A stretch of 64,000 bases of DNA from an uncultured Prevotella sp. (GTDB lineage: Bacteria > Bacteroidota > Bacteroidia > Bacteroidales > Bacteroidaceae). Under the pieces are notes generated by a model. It saw nothing but the letters and a program-made list of their open reading frames with translations. It ran no database searches and was not told the DNA's origin. The position numbers were made by a program, and so were the translations under genes. This document shows positions 7,218 to 16,255 of the stretch, piece after piece. The DNA lies in assembly GCA_937922435.1 (NCBI GenBank), contig CAKZVT010000040.1:124001-188000 (forward strand). Direction: 5' to 3'. Every line of letters begins with the position of its first letter. Position 1 is the stretch's first letter.

Positions 7218-8858
7218 TTATTGTTCCGGCACGGCATACCTGTCGCCTGCGGCTTTGACTATCTCACGAGCAGCCTTGTCTGTATATCCGGGACGCTCAA
7301 CAGGAGCACCAAGCCCCGTAGCAGAACGCTTGAAACTGCCGTTTTCATCAGGCTTCACAATCATATCATTATATTTCACAATAAGATATACGGCCAGCTC
7401 CTTCCAACGGGCAAGCATCTGCTGCGCCTTGTCGTTGCTGTAAGCATTAAGGTATCTGACTGCATCCGCATCGTCCGTGCCACAAAGACGCACGGCCTCG
7501 GCCTCTATGACGGCCTGCGCTGCGTCATAGCTTGCCTCGAGAGAATCCCTTACTTCTTTCAGCGACCCGAACATCATCGAGTAGCGCGGATATACCATGT
7601 TGCTTACCCAGTTGCACACCCAATAGGCGTTCCTGTCACTGAAGGTCACAGCGTCGGCACCTGGCGTATTGTAACACTCGGGTTGCACGGTGTTGCCGCA
7701 ATACACAGGAGTGTATGCCACCATGTTGCCGTCGTCGTTGCCAAACCACAGTATGCCGCCTACCTGCCGCGGAAGCCATGAACGCAACTGGGCTATGTAC
7801 GAAAAGCCCGACTGCTGCGTTGACGTAGGACGCTCGTTAAAATATTCCTTGCCGTCAACCTTGAACGTAAGCGGCGTAGGGCGGTAAGGCATGCTCCACA
7901 ATCCTTGCCCCGGGTCGTTGTCGAGGGCGAACGGAGTGCCTTCATAATGGTCACGCATACAGTCACGCATGTCCTGTAAAGTCACCTTCCTGTTCGGAAC
8001 AATCCACAGCGGCATAGGCTCGGCATCTTTCACCTTACCCTCGGCGTAAGGCAAATAACGCTCCATATCGTCGGAGAAATGATTGAAGAAACTCCACACA
8101 CGGGCCTCGCAGAAGCGGCGGCCGGAGAAGTCGGGGTATGCGTAAGTCTCGCAGAAGCTAAAATCCTCATCCTTCCCGTTGAACCATCCCTTCTCACGGG
8201 CGAAGCTGATGCAGTCGTCGGAGAACATAACATTCTCCTTGTCCTTCTGGTTGAAAGTGCGTATGCGGCTTTGGTTGGCATGTGCACAGATGGCATCATC
8301 GGGAATACGCAGAGCCACCCATACAACGCCCTTGCTGCCAGGTCCCTTACCCATCATCTCCATAATCCACGCCTCATTGGGGTCACAAATGGAAAACGTC
8401 TCGCCCTCGGAGCAATAGCCGTAAGTCTCGGCCAGCGTAGTCATCACCTTGATGGCCTCGCGCGCCGTCTTAGAACGTTGCAGGGCTATGTATATAAGCG
8501 AGCCGTAGTCAAGAACACCGGTAGTATCAACCATCTCATGACGGCCACCGAAGGTAGTCTCACCGATGCTGACCTGATACTCGTTGATATTGCCTATGAC
8601 GTTGTACGTCTCCCTCGCCTCGGGGATTTGGCCATGATACTCCTTAGTGTCCCAGTCATATATCTGGCGCATCTCTCCCTTGGCGTGCTTCCCTGCCGGG
8701 AAATGGCAAAGACCTATGAACATGCCGTAGTCGTCAGCATTGTAAGTGGTGAACACAGAACCGTCGGCACTCGCCTTTTTGCCGACGATAAAATTGGTGC
8801 ATGCCGTGGCGTACACATACGCCGTCAACACAACCAACATAATTGATAATCTCTTCAT
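7218..8858 (-). CDS. C69-family dipeptidase, secreted
   Basis: A 546-residue Ntn-hydrolase of peptidase family C69. The signal peptide ends at Ala19 and exposes Cys20 (ACTNFIVGKKASADGSV), the expected N-terminal nucleophile after processing. WIMEMMGKGPGSKGVVWVA and the later CDPNEAW region are typical of the family. Members cleave dipeptides, which suits the proteolytic, peptide-using life of gut and oral Bacteroidales. It is followed 22 bases upstream by an M23 peptidase gene on the same strand, so the two may form an operon of exported peptidases. Length and start agree with the family. Confidence 0.9.
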   Translation of the reverse strand: MKRLSIMLVVLTAYVYATACTNFIVGKKASADGSVFTTYNADDYGMFIGLCHFPAGKHAKGEMRQIYDWDTKEYHGQIPEARETYNVIGNINEYQVSIGETTFGGRHEMVDTTGVLDYGSLIYIALQRSKTAREAIKVMTTLAETYGYCSEGETFSICDPNEAWIMEMMGKGPGSKGVVWVALRIPDDAICAHANQSRIRTFNQKDKENVMFSDDCISFAREKGWFNGKDEDFSFCETYAYPDFSGRRFCEARVWSFFNHFSDDMERYLPYAEGKVKDAEPMPLWIVPNRKVTLQDMRDCMRDHYEGTPFALDNDPGQGLWSMPYRPTPLTFKVDGKEYFNERPTSTQQSGFSYIAQLRSWLPRQVGGILWFGNDDGNMVAYTPVYCGNTVQPECYNTPGADAVTFSDRNAYWVCNWVSNMVYPRYSMMFGSLKEVRDSLEASYDAAQAVIEAEAVRLCGTDDADAVRYLNAYSNDKAQQMLARWKELAVYLIVKYNDMIVKPDENGSFKRSATGLGAPVERPGYTDKAAREIVKAAGDRYAVPEQ

Positions 8859-8880
8859 ATCCTTTTTTGTTTTATTGATT

Positions 8881-10521
8881 TCAATACTTAAACCGTTCCG
8901 TTAGCACACTACGGTTGCCACGTTCGTCAACGGCAACCAACTTTACCGAATGCTCCCTACCAGTCTTATGCACCGGTGCATCCTTCAAGTTGCAGACATA
9001 CACACCAGCTTTCTCCATATACTCAAACAACACAAAACGGCCGTCAATATAACCTTTCAGTGACCGCAGGCCACTTTGCTTGTCGTACGCCAACACACTC
9101 AACCTACCAGCCGACGCACTGAATGCCGACAGTACGGGAGGAATGTCATCATAGGCAATTTCGTAACTTGCGCCAAGCTCACGCATCCGCCCCGTAACCC
9201 AGCCGTCATTGAACGTTCCGCCCATATTGCGGTCTACGCCATAATGGCTCACTATATACAATTTACTAAGGTCTTTCACCTTGTGTTTCAACCTTAACGA
9301 TATCTTCGCCCAGTCGAAAAGAGGGTATGACTTTCCATAAAAACTCCACTCGTCAGACAACGCACCGGGCTTTACCTGCACTCTCGGAGACAGCTCCACA
9401 TCGTCAGGGAGAAGGCCTTTGGCTACAAGGAGCATAAGGCCAGGACGCTGAAAACTGTTAATCCTGTCATGCCATAACATATTCATCACGCTCCGTCGCC
9501 TTGCCTTAGGTATGCTCTGCCGCCTTCCCTTTACGGTAAAAGTATATTTACGGGAATTCCCGAAAACATCCGACACTGTATATGCCAAATGATAATCGCG
9601 CTCCTCGTCGAATGTAACAATGCCCCTGTCAGCCGTGCCTGCATGAAGCATAGGCAAAGTATTGCCGGGGTCGGCAAACGACTTCATGTACCACAAATGC
9701 GTGCGGCAGTAATGGTCGTAGTCACCCCATGAGTTCACCATACGGTTGCAATGGTCAGGAATGCTGTCTACCACACTCTCAAACACCGTCACGCCGTCAA
9801 CCTCCAGTGTCGTCCGATGCACTCCGAGTATGCCGTAACTACCCTCCATATAGTCATTTGCCCATAAGCCGAAGCCAACCTTGCCCCAAGCCGTGAACTC
9901 CCGTGCAAGGTCTGTGGATGTAAAGCCATACGACTGCTTGCGCTGCGAACCGCAGAACAGTCCCTCACCTTCCATCGGATAAGCCATGAACGAATGGGCG
10001 ATAGGCTTTGTTGTGTCGGTGACAAAGTCTTTCAGATAGTCAAGAGGGTCGATAAAATCCCATGTCTTTGTTGAATGAAACTCAAGATGAAGATGCGGAG
10101 CTTTACTCGCCCCGGTGTTACCGCTAACGGCAATGAACTGCCCTTTAGCCACAGGGAAGTCGGTAGGTCGAAGCCGAAGGTCGGCGAAACACGTCTGATT
10201 TTGGTACTGCCACTTACGCACCATGGCAGCCAGCTGCGGCACAAACTTCTTCAAATGGCAATATACCGTAGTGATACCGCCCGAATGACGGACATAAACG
10301 GCATTGCCGAAACCGTCCAAGCCTACCGTAACCCTGCTTACATAGCCGTCGGCCACGGAGAATATCGGCTTACCCTCCACCTGTCCCGTCCTGACGTCGA
10401 TGCCCCCATGAAAGTGGTTGGGGCGCGGCTCTCCGAAGTTGCCGGCCAACGATATGGGATAATTGACGGGCGAGCCGAACGACAGGACAGACGCACAAAG
10501 CAATGTTACAAGAAAAGACAT
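8881..10521 (-). CDS. M23-family metallopeptidase, secreted
   Basis: A 546-residue exported protein with a short signal peptide (about 1-16) and an M23 (LytM-like) domain immediately after it. The zinc ligands are visible as HFHGGID (His38, Asp42) and HLHLE further on, with GNTGASKAPHLH typical of the active family. The C-terminal two thirds are an unrecognised beta-rich region, possibly Ig-like or substrate-binding. M23 enzymes are endopeptidases that usually cut peptidoglycan cross-bridges; the intact ligands argue for activity. It lies 22 bases upstream of the C69 peptidase gene, same strand. The peptidase call is firm, the substrate inferred. Confidence 0.88.
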   Translation of the reverse strand: MSFLVTLLCASVLSFGSPVNYPISLAGNFGEPRPNHFHGGIDVRTGQVEGKPIFSVADGYVSRVTVGLDGFGNAVYVRHSGGITTVYCHLKKFVPQLAAMVRKWQYQNQTCFADLRLRPTDFPVAKGQFIAVSGNTGASKAPHLHLEFHSTKTWDFIDPLDYLKDFVTDTTKPIAHSFMAYPMEGEGLFCGSQRKQSYGFTSTDLAREFTAWGKVGFGLWANDYMEGSYGILGVHRTTLEVDGVTVFESVVDSIPDHCNRMVNSWGDYDHYCRTHLWYMKSFADPGNTLPMLHAGTADRGIVTFDEERDYHLAYTVSDVFGNSRKYTFTVKGRRQSIPKARRRSVMNMLWHDRINSFQRPGLMLLVAKGLLPDDVELSPRVQVKPGALSDEWSFYGKSYPLFDWAKISLRLKHKVKDLSKLYIVSHYGVDRNMGGTFNDGWVTGRMRELGASYEIAYDDIPPVLSAFSASAGRLSVLAYDKQSGLRSLKGYIDGRFVLFEYMEKAGVYVCNLKDAPVHKTGREHSVKLVAVDERGNRSVLTERFKY

Positions 10522-10605
10522 ATATGTATTCTTATAGTTAAAGCAGTTAAAAGGATGTATGCGAAACGGCGAATCCCCTTAACTGCCTTACTATCAATTA
10601 GATAT

Positions 10606-11454
10606 TCAACAAGCCTTAAAGCTCATGTCAAGACCCTTGACCGAATGTGTCAAGGCTCCGACAGAAATGAAATCAACGCCGCATTCGGCATACTGGCGTA
10701 TTGTGTCGAACGTTATTCCGCCGCTCGACTCCGTCTCATACCTGCCGGCTATCATCTCAACGGCGGTTCGCGTGTCGTCAACAGAGAAATTGTCGAACAT
10801 TATCCGGTCCACTCCGCCGCAATCCAGTACCTGCTGTATCTCGCTGAAATTGCGCACCTCTATCTCAATCTTAAGGTCAAGCGACTTCTCTTTAAGGTAC
10901 TTATGGCAACGGTCAATGGCGTTCTTGATGCCTCCGGCAAAGTCAACATGATTATCCTTGAGAAGTATCATGTCGAAAAGACCTATCCTATGGTTCACTC
11001 CACCGCCGATTTTGACTGCCTGCTTTTCAAGCATACGCATGCCAGGCGTTGTCTTCCTTGTGTCAAGTACACGGGTGTTGGTTCCCTTCAGACGCTCCAC
11101 ATACTTATTCGTCATCGTGGCAATGCCGCTCATGCGCTGCATTATATTGAGCATAAGCCGCTCCGTCTGAAGCAAAGAGCGCACTTTACCTGAAACAATC
11201 ATGGCCACATCACCTTTCTTTACCTTGGCTCCGTCACCCATCAGCACCTCAACCTCAAGGGTGGGGTCAAACCTTGCAAATACCCTCTTGGCAACCTCTA
11301 CGCCTGCCAATATGCCATCTTCCTTTATCAGCAAATGTGACTTGCCCATGGCATCCTCTGGTATGCAGCACAATGTTGTATGGTCACCGTCGCCTATATC
11401 CTCGGCGAACGCCAGGTCTATAAGCCTGTCTTCCAATTCGTCAACTGAATACAT
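10606..11454 (-). CDS. nadC: Nicotinate-nucleotide pyrophosphorylase (carboxylating)
   Basis: A 282-residue quinolinate phosphoribosyltransferase that makes nicotinate mononucleotide from quinolinate and PRPP in de novo NAD synthesis. Typical segments: EDIGDGDHTT near the N-terminus, MSGIATMTNKYV, DTRKTTPGMRMLEKQAVKIGGG in the middle, LLKDNHV, and FISVGALTHS close to the end. Length matches the family. It ends 84 bases before the M23 peptidase start and lies 14 bases downstream of the small outer-membrane barrel gene, so it may share that gene's promoter, although function does not link them. nadA and nadB are not in the window. Confidence 0.95.
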   Translation of the reverse strand: MYSVDELEDRLIDLAFAEDIGDGDHTTLCCIPEDAMGKSHLLIKEDGILAGVEVAKRVFARFDPTLEVEVLMGDGAKVKKGDVAMIVSGKVRSLLQTERLMLNIMQRMSGIATMTNKYVERLKGTNTRVLDTRKTTPGMRMLEKQAVKIGGGVNHRIGLFDMILLKDNHVDFAGGIKNAIDRCHKYLKEKSLDLKIEIEVRNFSEIQQVLDCGGVDRIMFDNFSVDDTRTAVEMIAGRYETESSGGITFDTIRQYAECGVDFISVGALTHSVKGLDMSFKAC

Positions 11455-11468
11455 AATCGCTTAAAATT

Positions 11469-11954
11469 TTACAGATAAACTCCTACACCTATCTTGAAAC
11501 CTACTTTAGAATAATCGGAATGGTTTTTGAATGACTGGTCGTAATATACTGCCGGTTCGATGGTGACAGTCTTGTTAAGGAAGAAAGCGTAACCAACTTC
11601 CAAGCCTGGCATAAGGTCGTTGTAATTATGATTGGCGTGTATCAGCTTTGCATTGACACCCAAGTAAAGGCCGTTCTGTATAATATAATACCTGCCGCCA
11701 ATGCCGAGCGACACCCTGTCGGCTGCTCCTTCAAGTCCGCTGTGCTGCCATCCTACCTGCCCCAAGAGCATCCAGTCATCAGCAAGCAGATATCCAGCCT
11801 TCGCGTCAAGTCCGATATTGAATTCCTCTGCGCCGCTATAGCTGATATCAAGCCCAGTGACTGACGCCCCAACATACCACTTACCCTGCTCAAACTGGGC
11901 ATAACCGACAACAGCCGTAAGCACAGCTGTCAGCAACATTGCAAATCTCTTCAT
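11469..11954 (-). CDS. Small outer-membrane beta-barrel protein
   Basis: A 161-residue protein from the ATG at 11952-11954 (MKRFAMLLTAV). The open frame extends to 12353, but the extra 133 codons lie antisense to the glycosidase gene and behind the promoter, so the shorter start is chosen. The signal peptide ends VGYAQ. The mature part has alternating strands with Gly and aromatic residues (WYVGASV, GLYLGVNAKL, PAVYYDQSF) and ends in a short strand KIGVGVYL. This is typical of eight-stranded OmpA/OmpW-like barrels. Likely an outer-membrane protein of unknown transport or structural role. It shares a divergent promoter region with the GHL10 gene. Confidence 0.8.
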   Translation of the reverse strand: MKRFAMLLTAVLTAVVGYAQFEQGKWYVGASVTGLDISYSGAEEFNIGLDAKAGYLLADDWMLLGQVGWQHSGLEGAADRVSLGIGGRYYIIQNGLYLGVNAKLIHANHNYNDLMPGLEVGYAFFLNKTVTIEPAVYYDQSFKNHSDYSKVGFKIGVGVYL

Positions 11955-11983
11955 GATTACCTTGTGTTTGATTAATTGATTTG

Positions 11984-12031
11984 CAAAATTAAACATTAAA
12001 TTTGAGATTACCAAAAATTGCTGTAACTTTG
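11984..12031. promoter_or_regulatory. Overlapping divergent promoters (barrel protein and GHL10)
   Basis: Plus strand: TTTG 12001-12004, 19 bases, TAACTTTG 12024-12031, driving the GHL10 gene with a leader of about 30 bases. Minus strand: TTTG (caaa at 12012-12015), 20 bases, TAATTTTG (caaaatta at 11984-11991), driving the barrel gene. Both match the Bacteroidetes consensus fully. Each upstream box lies inside the other promoter's spacer, so polymerase can occupy only one at a time. Confidence 0.75.
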
Positions 12032-12066
12032 CAGGGCTTAAGCCCTTTACTTCGACAAAAAGACAG

Positions 12067-13743
12067 ATGAATATCCCGAACAGACTATACACCCTCATTG
12101 CAGCCATCGTGCTTACGTTGGACTTTGCTACGGCGCAAGACATTACGGCATTCCCCAAACACGAGGTCAGAGCTGTATGGCTGACCACATTGGAAGGGTT
12201 AGACTGGCCGCAAACAAAAGCCAAAAGCCCACAGACAGTTGAAAGCCAAAAGCAAGAATTGCGCACGATGCTCGACAAACTTAGAGCGGCAGGAATAAAC
12301 ACTGTACTTTTGCAAACCCGTTTACGTGCCACCGTAACATACCCTTCGGCCATTGAAAAATGGGACGCTTGCCTGACTGGGACCTACGGACGCAGCCCAG
12401 GATATGACCCTCTCGCCTTTGCCATAACCGAATGCCACAAACGCGGCATGGAGGTTCAAGCATGGGTGGTAGCAATACCTATAGGAAAATGGAATTCGCC
12501 TGGTTGCCAGTCTGTACGCAGGCAACACCCTGGCATGATACGCAAAATCGGAGCAAACGGCTATATCAACCCCGCTCATCCGTCATCAGCCCGATACATA
12601 GCATCTATATGCAGCGAGATTACACGCCATTACGACGTTAACGGCATTCATCTTGACTACATCCGCTACCCTGAAACATGGCCGTCACCACGCAACGCAT
12701 ACGAACAGACCACACGGCAACACAACATAACCGCCATAGTCACAGCCGTAAGGGACAGCGTGAAAGCCATAAAACCATGGGTAAAGTTAAGCTGTGCAGC
12801 AATTGGCAAACACGCCCCACTGCCAAGAAGAGACAGCCGCGGATGGGACGCCCTGTACAAAGGCAGCCAAGAAGCACAATCGTGGTTAAGCTCAGGACTC
12901 ATCGACCAAGTTTACCCTATGATATACTTCAGCGGCAACGATTTCTATCCATTTATGACCGATTGGAGCGAAAGCGCGCCCAACCCGAGTTCTGTAATTG
13001 CAGGTATCGCCGCCTACCGCCTCACGCGAAGCGAGGGCGACTGGCCGTTAATCGAAGTGGAACGCCAGATGAACGTGGCGCGTTCACAAGGAGCAGGGGT
13101 GGCACTGTTCCGTGCGCGCTTCCTCACCGAAGACACAAAAGGACTGTACAGATTCATGAAAGACACATTCTCCCCCATCCCGGCACTTGTTCCGCCAACA
13201 GGACAGACACCGTCCCACAAACCTGAAGCTCCGCAGCATCTTACCATTGCAAAAGCGGCACACGGGCAATCCGTCTTGCTATGGCATCCGGCAAACAACT
13301 CCACATACAACGTGTACGCCTCTGACACCTACCCCGTAGACACCGCCGCCGCACACAACATTGTGGCAGTAAACCTAAAAGAGAACCGTATACCCTTGTC
13401 ATCGGCTGAACAAAAAATGCACTTTGCCGTTACCGCGACCGACAGTTCAGGACACGAAAGCCCGGCTGCACGCACAAACGCACCGGTACAACAGGACAAT
13501 ATCACTATTGAAAACGGGCGCATACCTATGCCAAAAGACGCACAGGACAACGTCTTCATCATGCTGAAAGACATAGCAGGACGTTCCATTGCAATACTGC
13601 CGTGTAAAAACGGGTATGCCAACACAGGCCGTATAAACGCTGGATATTATGCCGTCTACACCTTAAATGACAAAGGTGAAACGCGGCGCATAATGTTCGC
13701 GGCCATATACAGCGGCAAACGCATACGCTTGTTCCAGTTATAG
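12067..13743 (+). CDS. GHL10-family (DUF187) glycoside hydrolase-like protein, secreted
   Basis: A 558-residue exported protein: signal peptide about 1-23, then a TIM-barrel of the GHL10 type. Motifs: VRAVWLTTL at the first strand, INTVLLQTR, ECHKRGMEVQAWV, GIHLDYIRYP and DQVYPMIYF. The C-terminal 170 residues (after GLYRFMKDTF) are a fibronectin-like extension (WHPANNSTYNVYAS). The natural substrate of the family is poorly defined; cell-envelope glycans are suspected. A paralogue lies at 58016-59539 in this window. It has its own promoter at 12001-12031. Family call firm, substrate unknown. Confidence 0.85.
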   Translation: MNIPNRLYTLIAAIVLTLDFATAQDITAFPKHEVRAVWLTTLEGLDWPQTKAKSPQTVESQKQELRTMLDKLRAAGINTVLLQTRLRATVTYPSAIEKWDACLTGTYGRSPGYDPLAFAITECHKRGMEVQAWVVAIPIGKWNSPGCQSVRRQHPGMIRKIGANGYINPAHPSSARYIASICSEITRHYDVNGIHLDYIRYPETWPSPRNAYEQTTRQHNITAIVTAVRDSVKAIKPWVKLSCAAIGKHAPLPRRDSRGWDALYKGSQEAQSWLSSGLIDQVYPMIYFSGNDFYPFMTDWSESAPNPSSVIAGIAAYRLTRSEGDWPLIEVERQMNVARSQGAGVALFRARFLTEDTKGLYRFMKDTFSPIPALVPPTGQTPSHKPEAPQHLTIAKAAHGQSVLLWHPANNSTYNVYASDTYPVDTAAAHNIVAVNLKENRIPLSSAEQKMHFAVTATDSSGHESPAARTNAPVQQDNITIENGRIPMPKDAQDNVFIMLKDIAGRSIAILPCKNGYANTGRINAGYYAVYTLNDKGETRRIMFAAIYSGKRIRLFQL

Positions 13744-14025
13744 CGTAAATGGACAGCGGCAAGAGCTACGCGCAAGTCTCACCTCCATTGTTCACCATGC
13801 TATATACTTGTACTATATTCCATTTTACATTCCCCAATAGCCACATTCAATAAAACACATCAAGCACCATTAGAACCACTGCAAACAACCGTCTTTTACA
13901 AACTAATTGACGACCTTTCGCGATACTATTAACGGCATATTGCGCTGCAAACAGCCACATATGTCTTTACGACTTATAGCCGTTCCTAAAATCCTTTTTA
14001 CGCAAATATACAAAAAACTTAAACT

Positions 14026-14844
14026 ATGTTCGGAAGCATCATCGGAGACATCATCGGCAGCATTTACGAGTTTGACAATATAAAGACAAAAGACTTCCCC
14101 TTGTTTCACGAACTATCTGATTATACCGATGACAGCATATTGACATTGGCTACGGCCGACTGGCTGCTAAACGGTGGTGATAGCGGACAGTACTATCTGA
14201 AATATGCATTGGAAAACCCGTATCCTATGGGGAGCTATGGGACGGGCTTCATTCAATGGGTTCACCTATCACAACGCGGCCAAATGCAGCCATATAACAG
14301 CTGTGGCAACGGAAGCGCCATGCGTGTAGGCCCAGTAGGCTGGGCTTGCTCGACAAAAGAGGAGGTACTGCGGAAAGCAAAAGAGTCTGCCGAATGCACA
14401 CACAATCATCCTGAAGGAATCAAAGGTGCTCAAGCCACGGCTCTTTGCGTATTCATGGCGCATAATGGCGACAACAAAGAAAAGATACGTAGCACTATTT
14501 CAACAGATTTCGGATATGAGCTCGACATGCCGATAGACGAAATACGGAAGCGCTATTCATGGAAAGGCATAGACGGAACCGGGGACGGAGGTACATGCCA
14601 GTGCAGCGTTCCACAGGCAATTGTATGCGCCCTTGATGCCTGCGACTTTGAAGATGCCGTCCGCAATGCAGTATCCATTGGAGGAGACTCTGATACGATT
14701 GCCTGCATTGCAGGAAGCATAGCCGAACCTTTGTACGGTATTCCATCGTCCATCTACCTGGAAGCCTTGCGATATATTCCTGAACATTTCAAGGCTTTAA
14801 TCCGCGATTTTGAAAATAGGTTTGGAATACCGGATATAATCTGA
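14026..14844 (+). CDS. ADP-ribosylglycohydrolase family protein
   Basis: A 272-residue all-helical enzyme of the DraG/ARH family, which removes ADP-ribose from proteins or small molecules. The metal-binding elements are present: GDIIGSIYEF at the start, YTDDSILT at about 33-40, and GGDSDTIACIAGSIAEP near residue 225, with the paired aspartates expected for the di-magnesium centre. Length fits the family. No ADP-ribosyltransferase partner is visible nearby. The 282-base gap upstream holds no clear promoter or repeat. Single gene, convergent with the fucose operon. Confidence 0.9.
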   Translation: MFGSIIGDIIGSIYEFDNIKTKDFPLFHELSDYTDDSILTLATADWLLNGGDSGQYYLKYALENPYPMGSYGTGFIQWVHLSQRGQMQPYNSCGNGSAMRVGPVGWACSTKEEVLRKAKESAECTHNHPEGIKGAQATALCVFMAHNGDNKEKIRSTISTDFGYELDMPIDEIRKRYSWKGIDGTGDGGTCQCSVPQAIVCALDACDFEDAVRNAVSIGGDSDTIACIAGSIAEPLYGIPSSIYLEALRYIPEHFKALIRDFENRFGIPDII

Positions 14845-14929
14845 CAGAGCCATTACAACAAACATCTATTCTTATCGATTGCATGGCAGACGTTTCATAA
14901 GTCCATGATAACATGCAAACATCTGACTT

Positions 14930-14967
14930 CAAAAAAAAGACCAGCGGTTTATTTGCAAACCGCTGGT
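14930..14967 (-). terminator. Rho-independent terminator of the GDP-fucose genes
   Basis: On the minus strand an 11-base stem ACCAGCGGTTT / AAACCGCTGGT with a six-base loop (14940-14967) is followed by a run of eight to nine U (plus-strand A run 14931-14939). It lies 41 bases after the fcl stop. Confidence 0.85.
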
Positions 14968-15007
14968 ATAGATGAATAACATGAAATAAGGCCAGCCAAC
15001 ACCTGCC

Positions 15008-16105
15008 TCAATCCTTGTGGTTGATACAAATGCCAAGCTTGTACCACTCGTAAAGACGATGTACCCCCTCGTCAATCTCCACCTTGTGACGCCAGCCCAG
15101 ACTATGAAGTTTTGACACATCGGTAAGTTTACGCGGCGTGCCATCGGGCTTGGATGCGTCCCAGCGCAACTCTCCTCTGAAGCCAACTTCATCGGCTACG
15201 ATACCGGCCAACTGACGTATGCTTAACTCACAGCCAGTGCCTACGTTTATATGACAGTTGCGTATCTCCTTGTCGTCGGGATTGTAAGTGTCCTTAAAGT
15301 CTACGTTGAGCAGCACATGGACACTTGCGTCAGCCATGTCCTCGCTCCAAAGAAACTCACGCATGGGACTGCCAGTGCCCCATAGGGTAACAGAGCCAGG
15401 GGTTATGCCGAACTTTGCAAGCTCTGCCAATATTACATCCTCCCCACGGCTTCCGTCGATACCTTCCACAGGGCGCAAATCGAGGTCCATCCTCACCTCG
15501 TCCCATCGTTCTTCGCCAAGACACTTTGCCAAATATATCTTGCGAAGCATGGCTGGCAACACATGACTGTTCTCCAAATGGAAATTGTCGTTAGGGCCAT
15601 AAAGATTTGTAGGCATGACTGCCACATAATTGCAACCATACTGCAGGCTGAAACTCTCACACATCTTCAGGCCGGCAATTTTGGCTATTGCATACGGCTC
15701 GTTAGTGTATTCCAGTTCAGATGTAAGCAGTGCGTCTTCCTTCATGGGCTGTGGAGCCATGCGAGGGTATATGCACGTACTACCGAGAAAGAGGAGTTTC
15801 TTCACTCCGTGACGGAAGCTCTCGCCTATTACGTTCTGCTGTATTTGCAGGTTCTGATAGATGAAGTCGGCACGGTAAGTAAGGTTTGCCATGATTCCGC
15901 CAACATGGGCTGCAGCCAGTACTACGGCATCGGGGTGCTCACTGTCAAAAAAATCCTTTACAGCTACAGCATCCAGCAAGTCCAATTCACGATGGCTGCG
16001 ACCTATAAGATTGTCATAGCCACGCTGTTTCAAATTATTCCATATGGCCGAACCAACCAATCCGTGATGTCCGGCAACGTATATTTTTGCACTCTTGTCC
16101 AACAT
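15008..16105 (-). CDS. fcl: GDP-L-fucose synthase
   Basis: A short-chain dehydrogenase-type epimerase/reductase of about 365 residues that turns GDP-4-keto-6-deoxymannose into GDP-L-fucose. Seen: NADP-binding VAGHHGLVGSAIW at the start, the catalytic serine region LGSTCIYP, and YAIAKIAGL (Tyr-x3-Lys). The open frame begins with a TTG at 16114, but ATG at 16103-16105 (MLDKSAKIYVAG) fits better. It follows gmd on the same strand with a hairpin in the 150-base gap. Together with manC and gmd it makes GDP-fucose for surface polysaccharide and glycoprotein fucosylation, a hallmark of Bacteroidales. Confidence 0.95.
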   Translation of the reverse strand: MLDKSAKIYVAGHHGLVGSAIWNNLKQRGYDNLIGRSHRELDLLDAVAVKDFFDSEHPDAVVLAAAHVGGIMANLTYRADFIYQNLQIQQNVIGESFRHGVKKLLFLGSTCIYPRMAPQPMKEDALLTSELEYTNEPYAIAKIAGLKMCESFSLQYGCNYVAVMPTNLYGPNDNFHLENSHVLPAMLRKIYLAKCLGEERWDEVRMDLDLRPVEGIDGSRGEDVILAELAKFGITPGSVTLWGTGSPMREFLWSEDMADASVHVLLNVDFKDTYNPDDKEIRNCHINVGTGCELSIRQLAGIVADEVGFRGELRWDASKPDGTPRKLTDVSKLHSLGWRHKVEIDEGVHRLYEWYKLGICINHKD

Positions 16106-16162
16106 GATGTACAATTAATGAATAATGAAAAATTTATAATGAACAATCATTTAATGAAAAAA

Positions 16163-16242
16163 AATGAATAATGAAAAATGAATAATCATTACTGCCATAA
16201 AAATTAAGCCGTAAGGCAATTATTCATTTTTCATTATTCATT
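16163..16242. repeat. AT-rich hairpin with tandem arms between gmd and fcl
   Basis: A perfect 24-base inverted repeat (16163-16186 against 16219-16242, 32-base loop). The arms consist of repeated AATGAATAATGA-like units, and extra units extend on both sides (16118-16250). It lies within a same-direction gene pair, so if it forms in the RNA it could lower expression of fcl relative to gmd or stabilise the upstream message. Confidence 0.7.
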
Positions 16243-16255
16243 TTCATTAAAAAGA

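Noticed and set aside
10075..11193. Long plus-strand open frame of 372 codons
   Set aside because: It lies antisense to the M23 peptidase and nadC genes, crosses both and their gap, and has no domain-like composition.
11955..12353. N-terminal extension of the barrel protein to 294 residues
   Set aside because: The extra part is antisense to the GHL10 gene, lies upstream of the mapped promoter boxes, and precedes a perfect signal peptide start at 11954.
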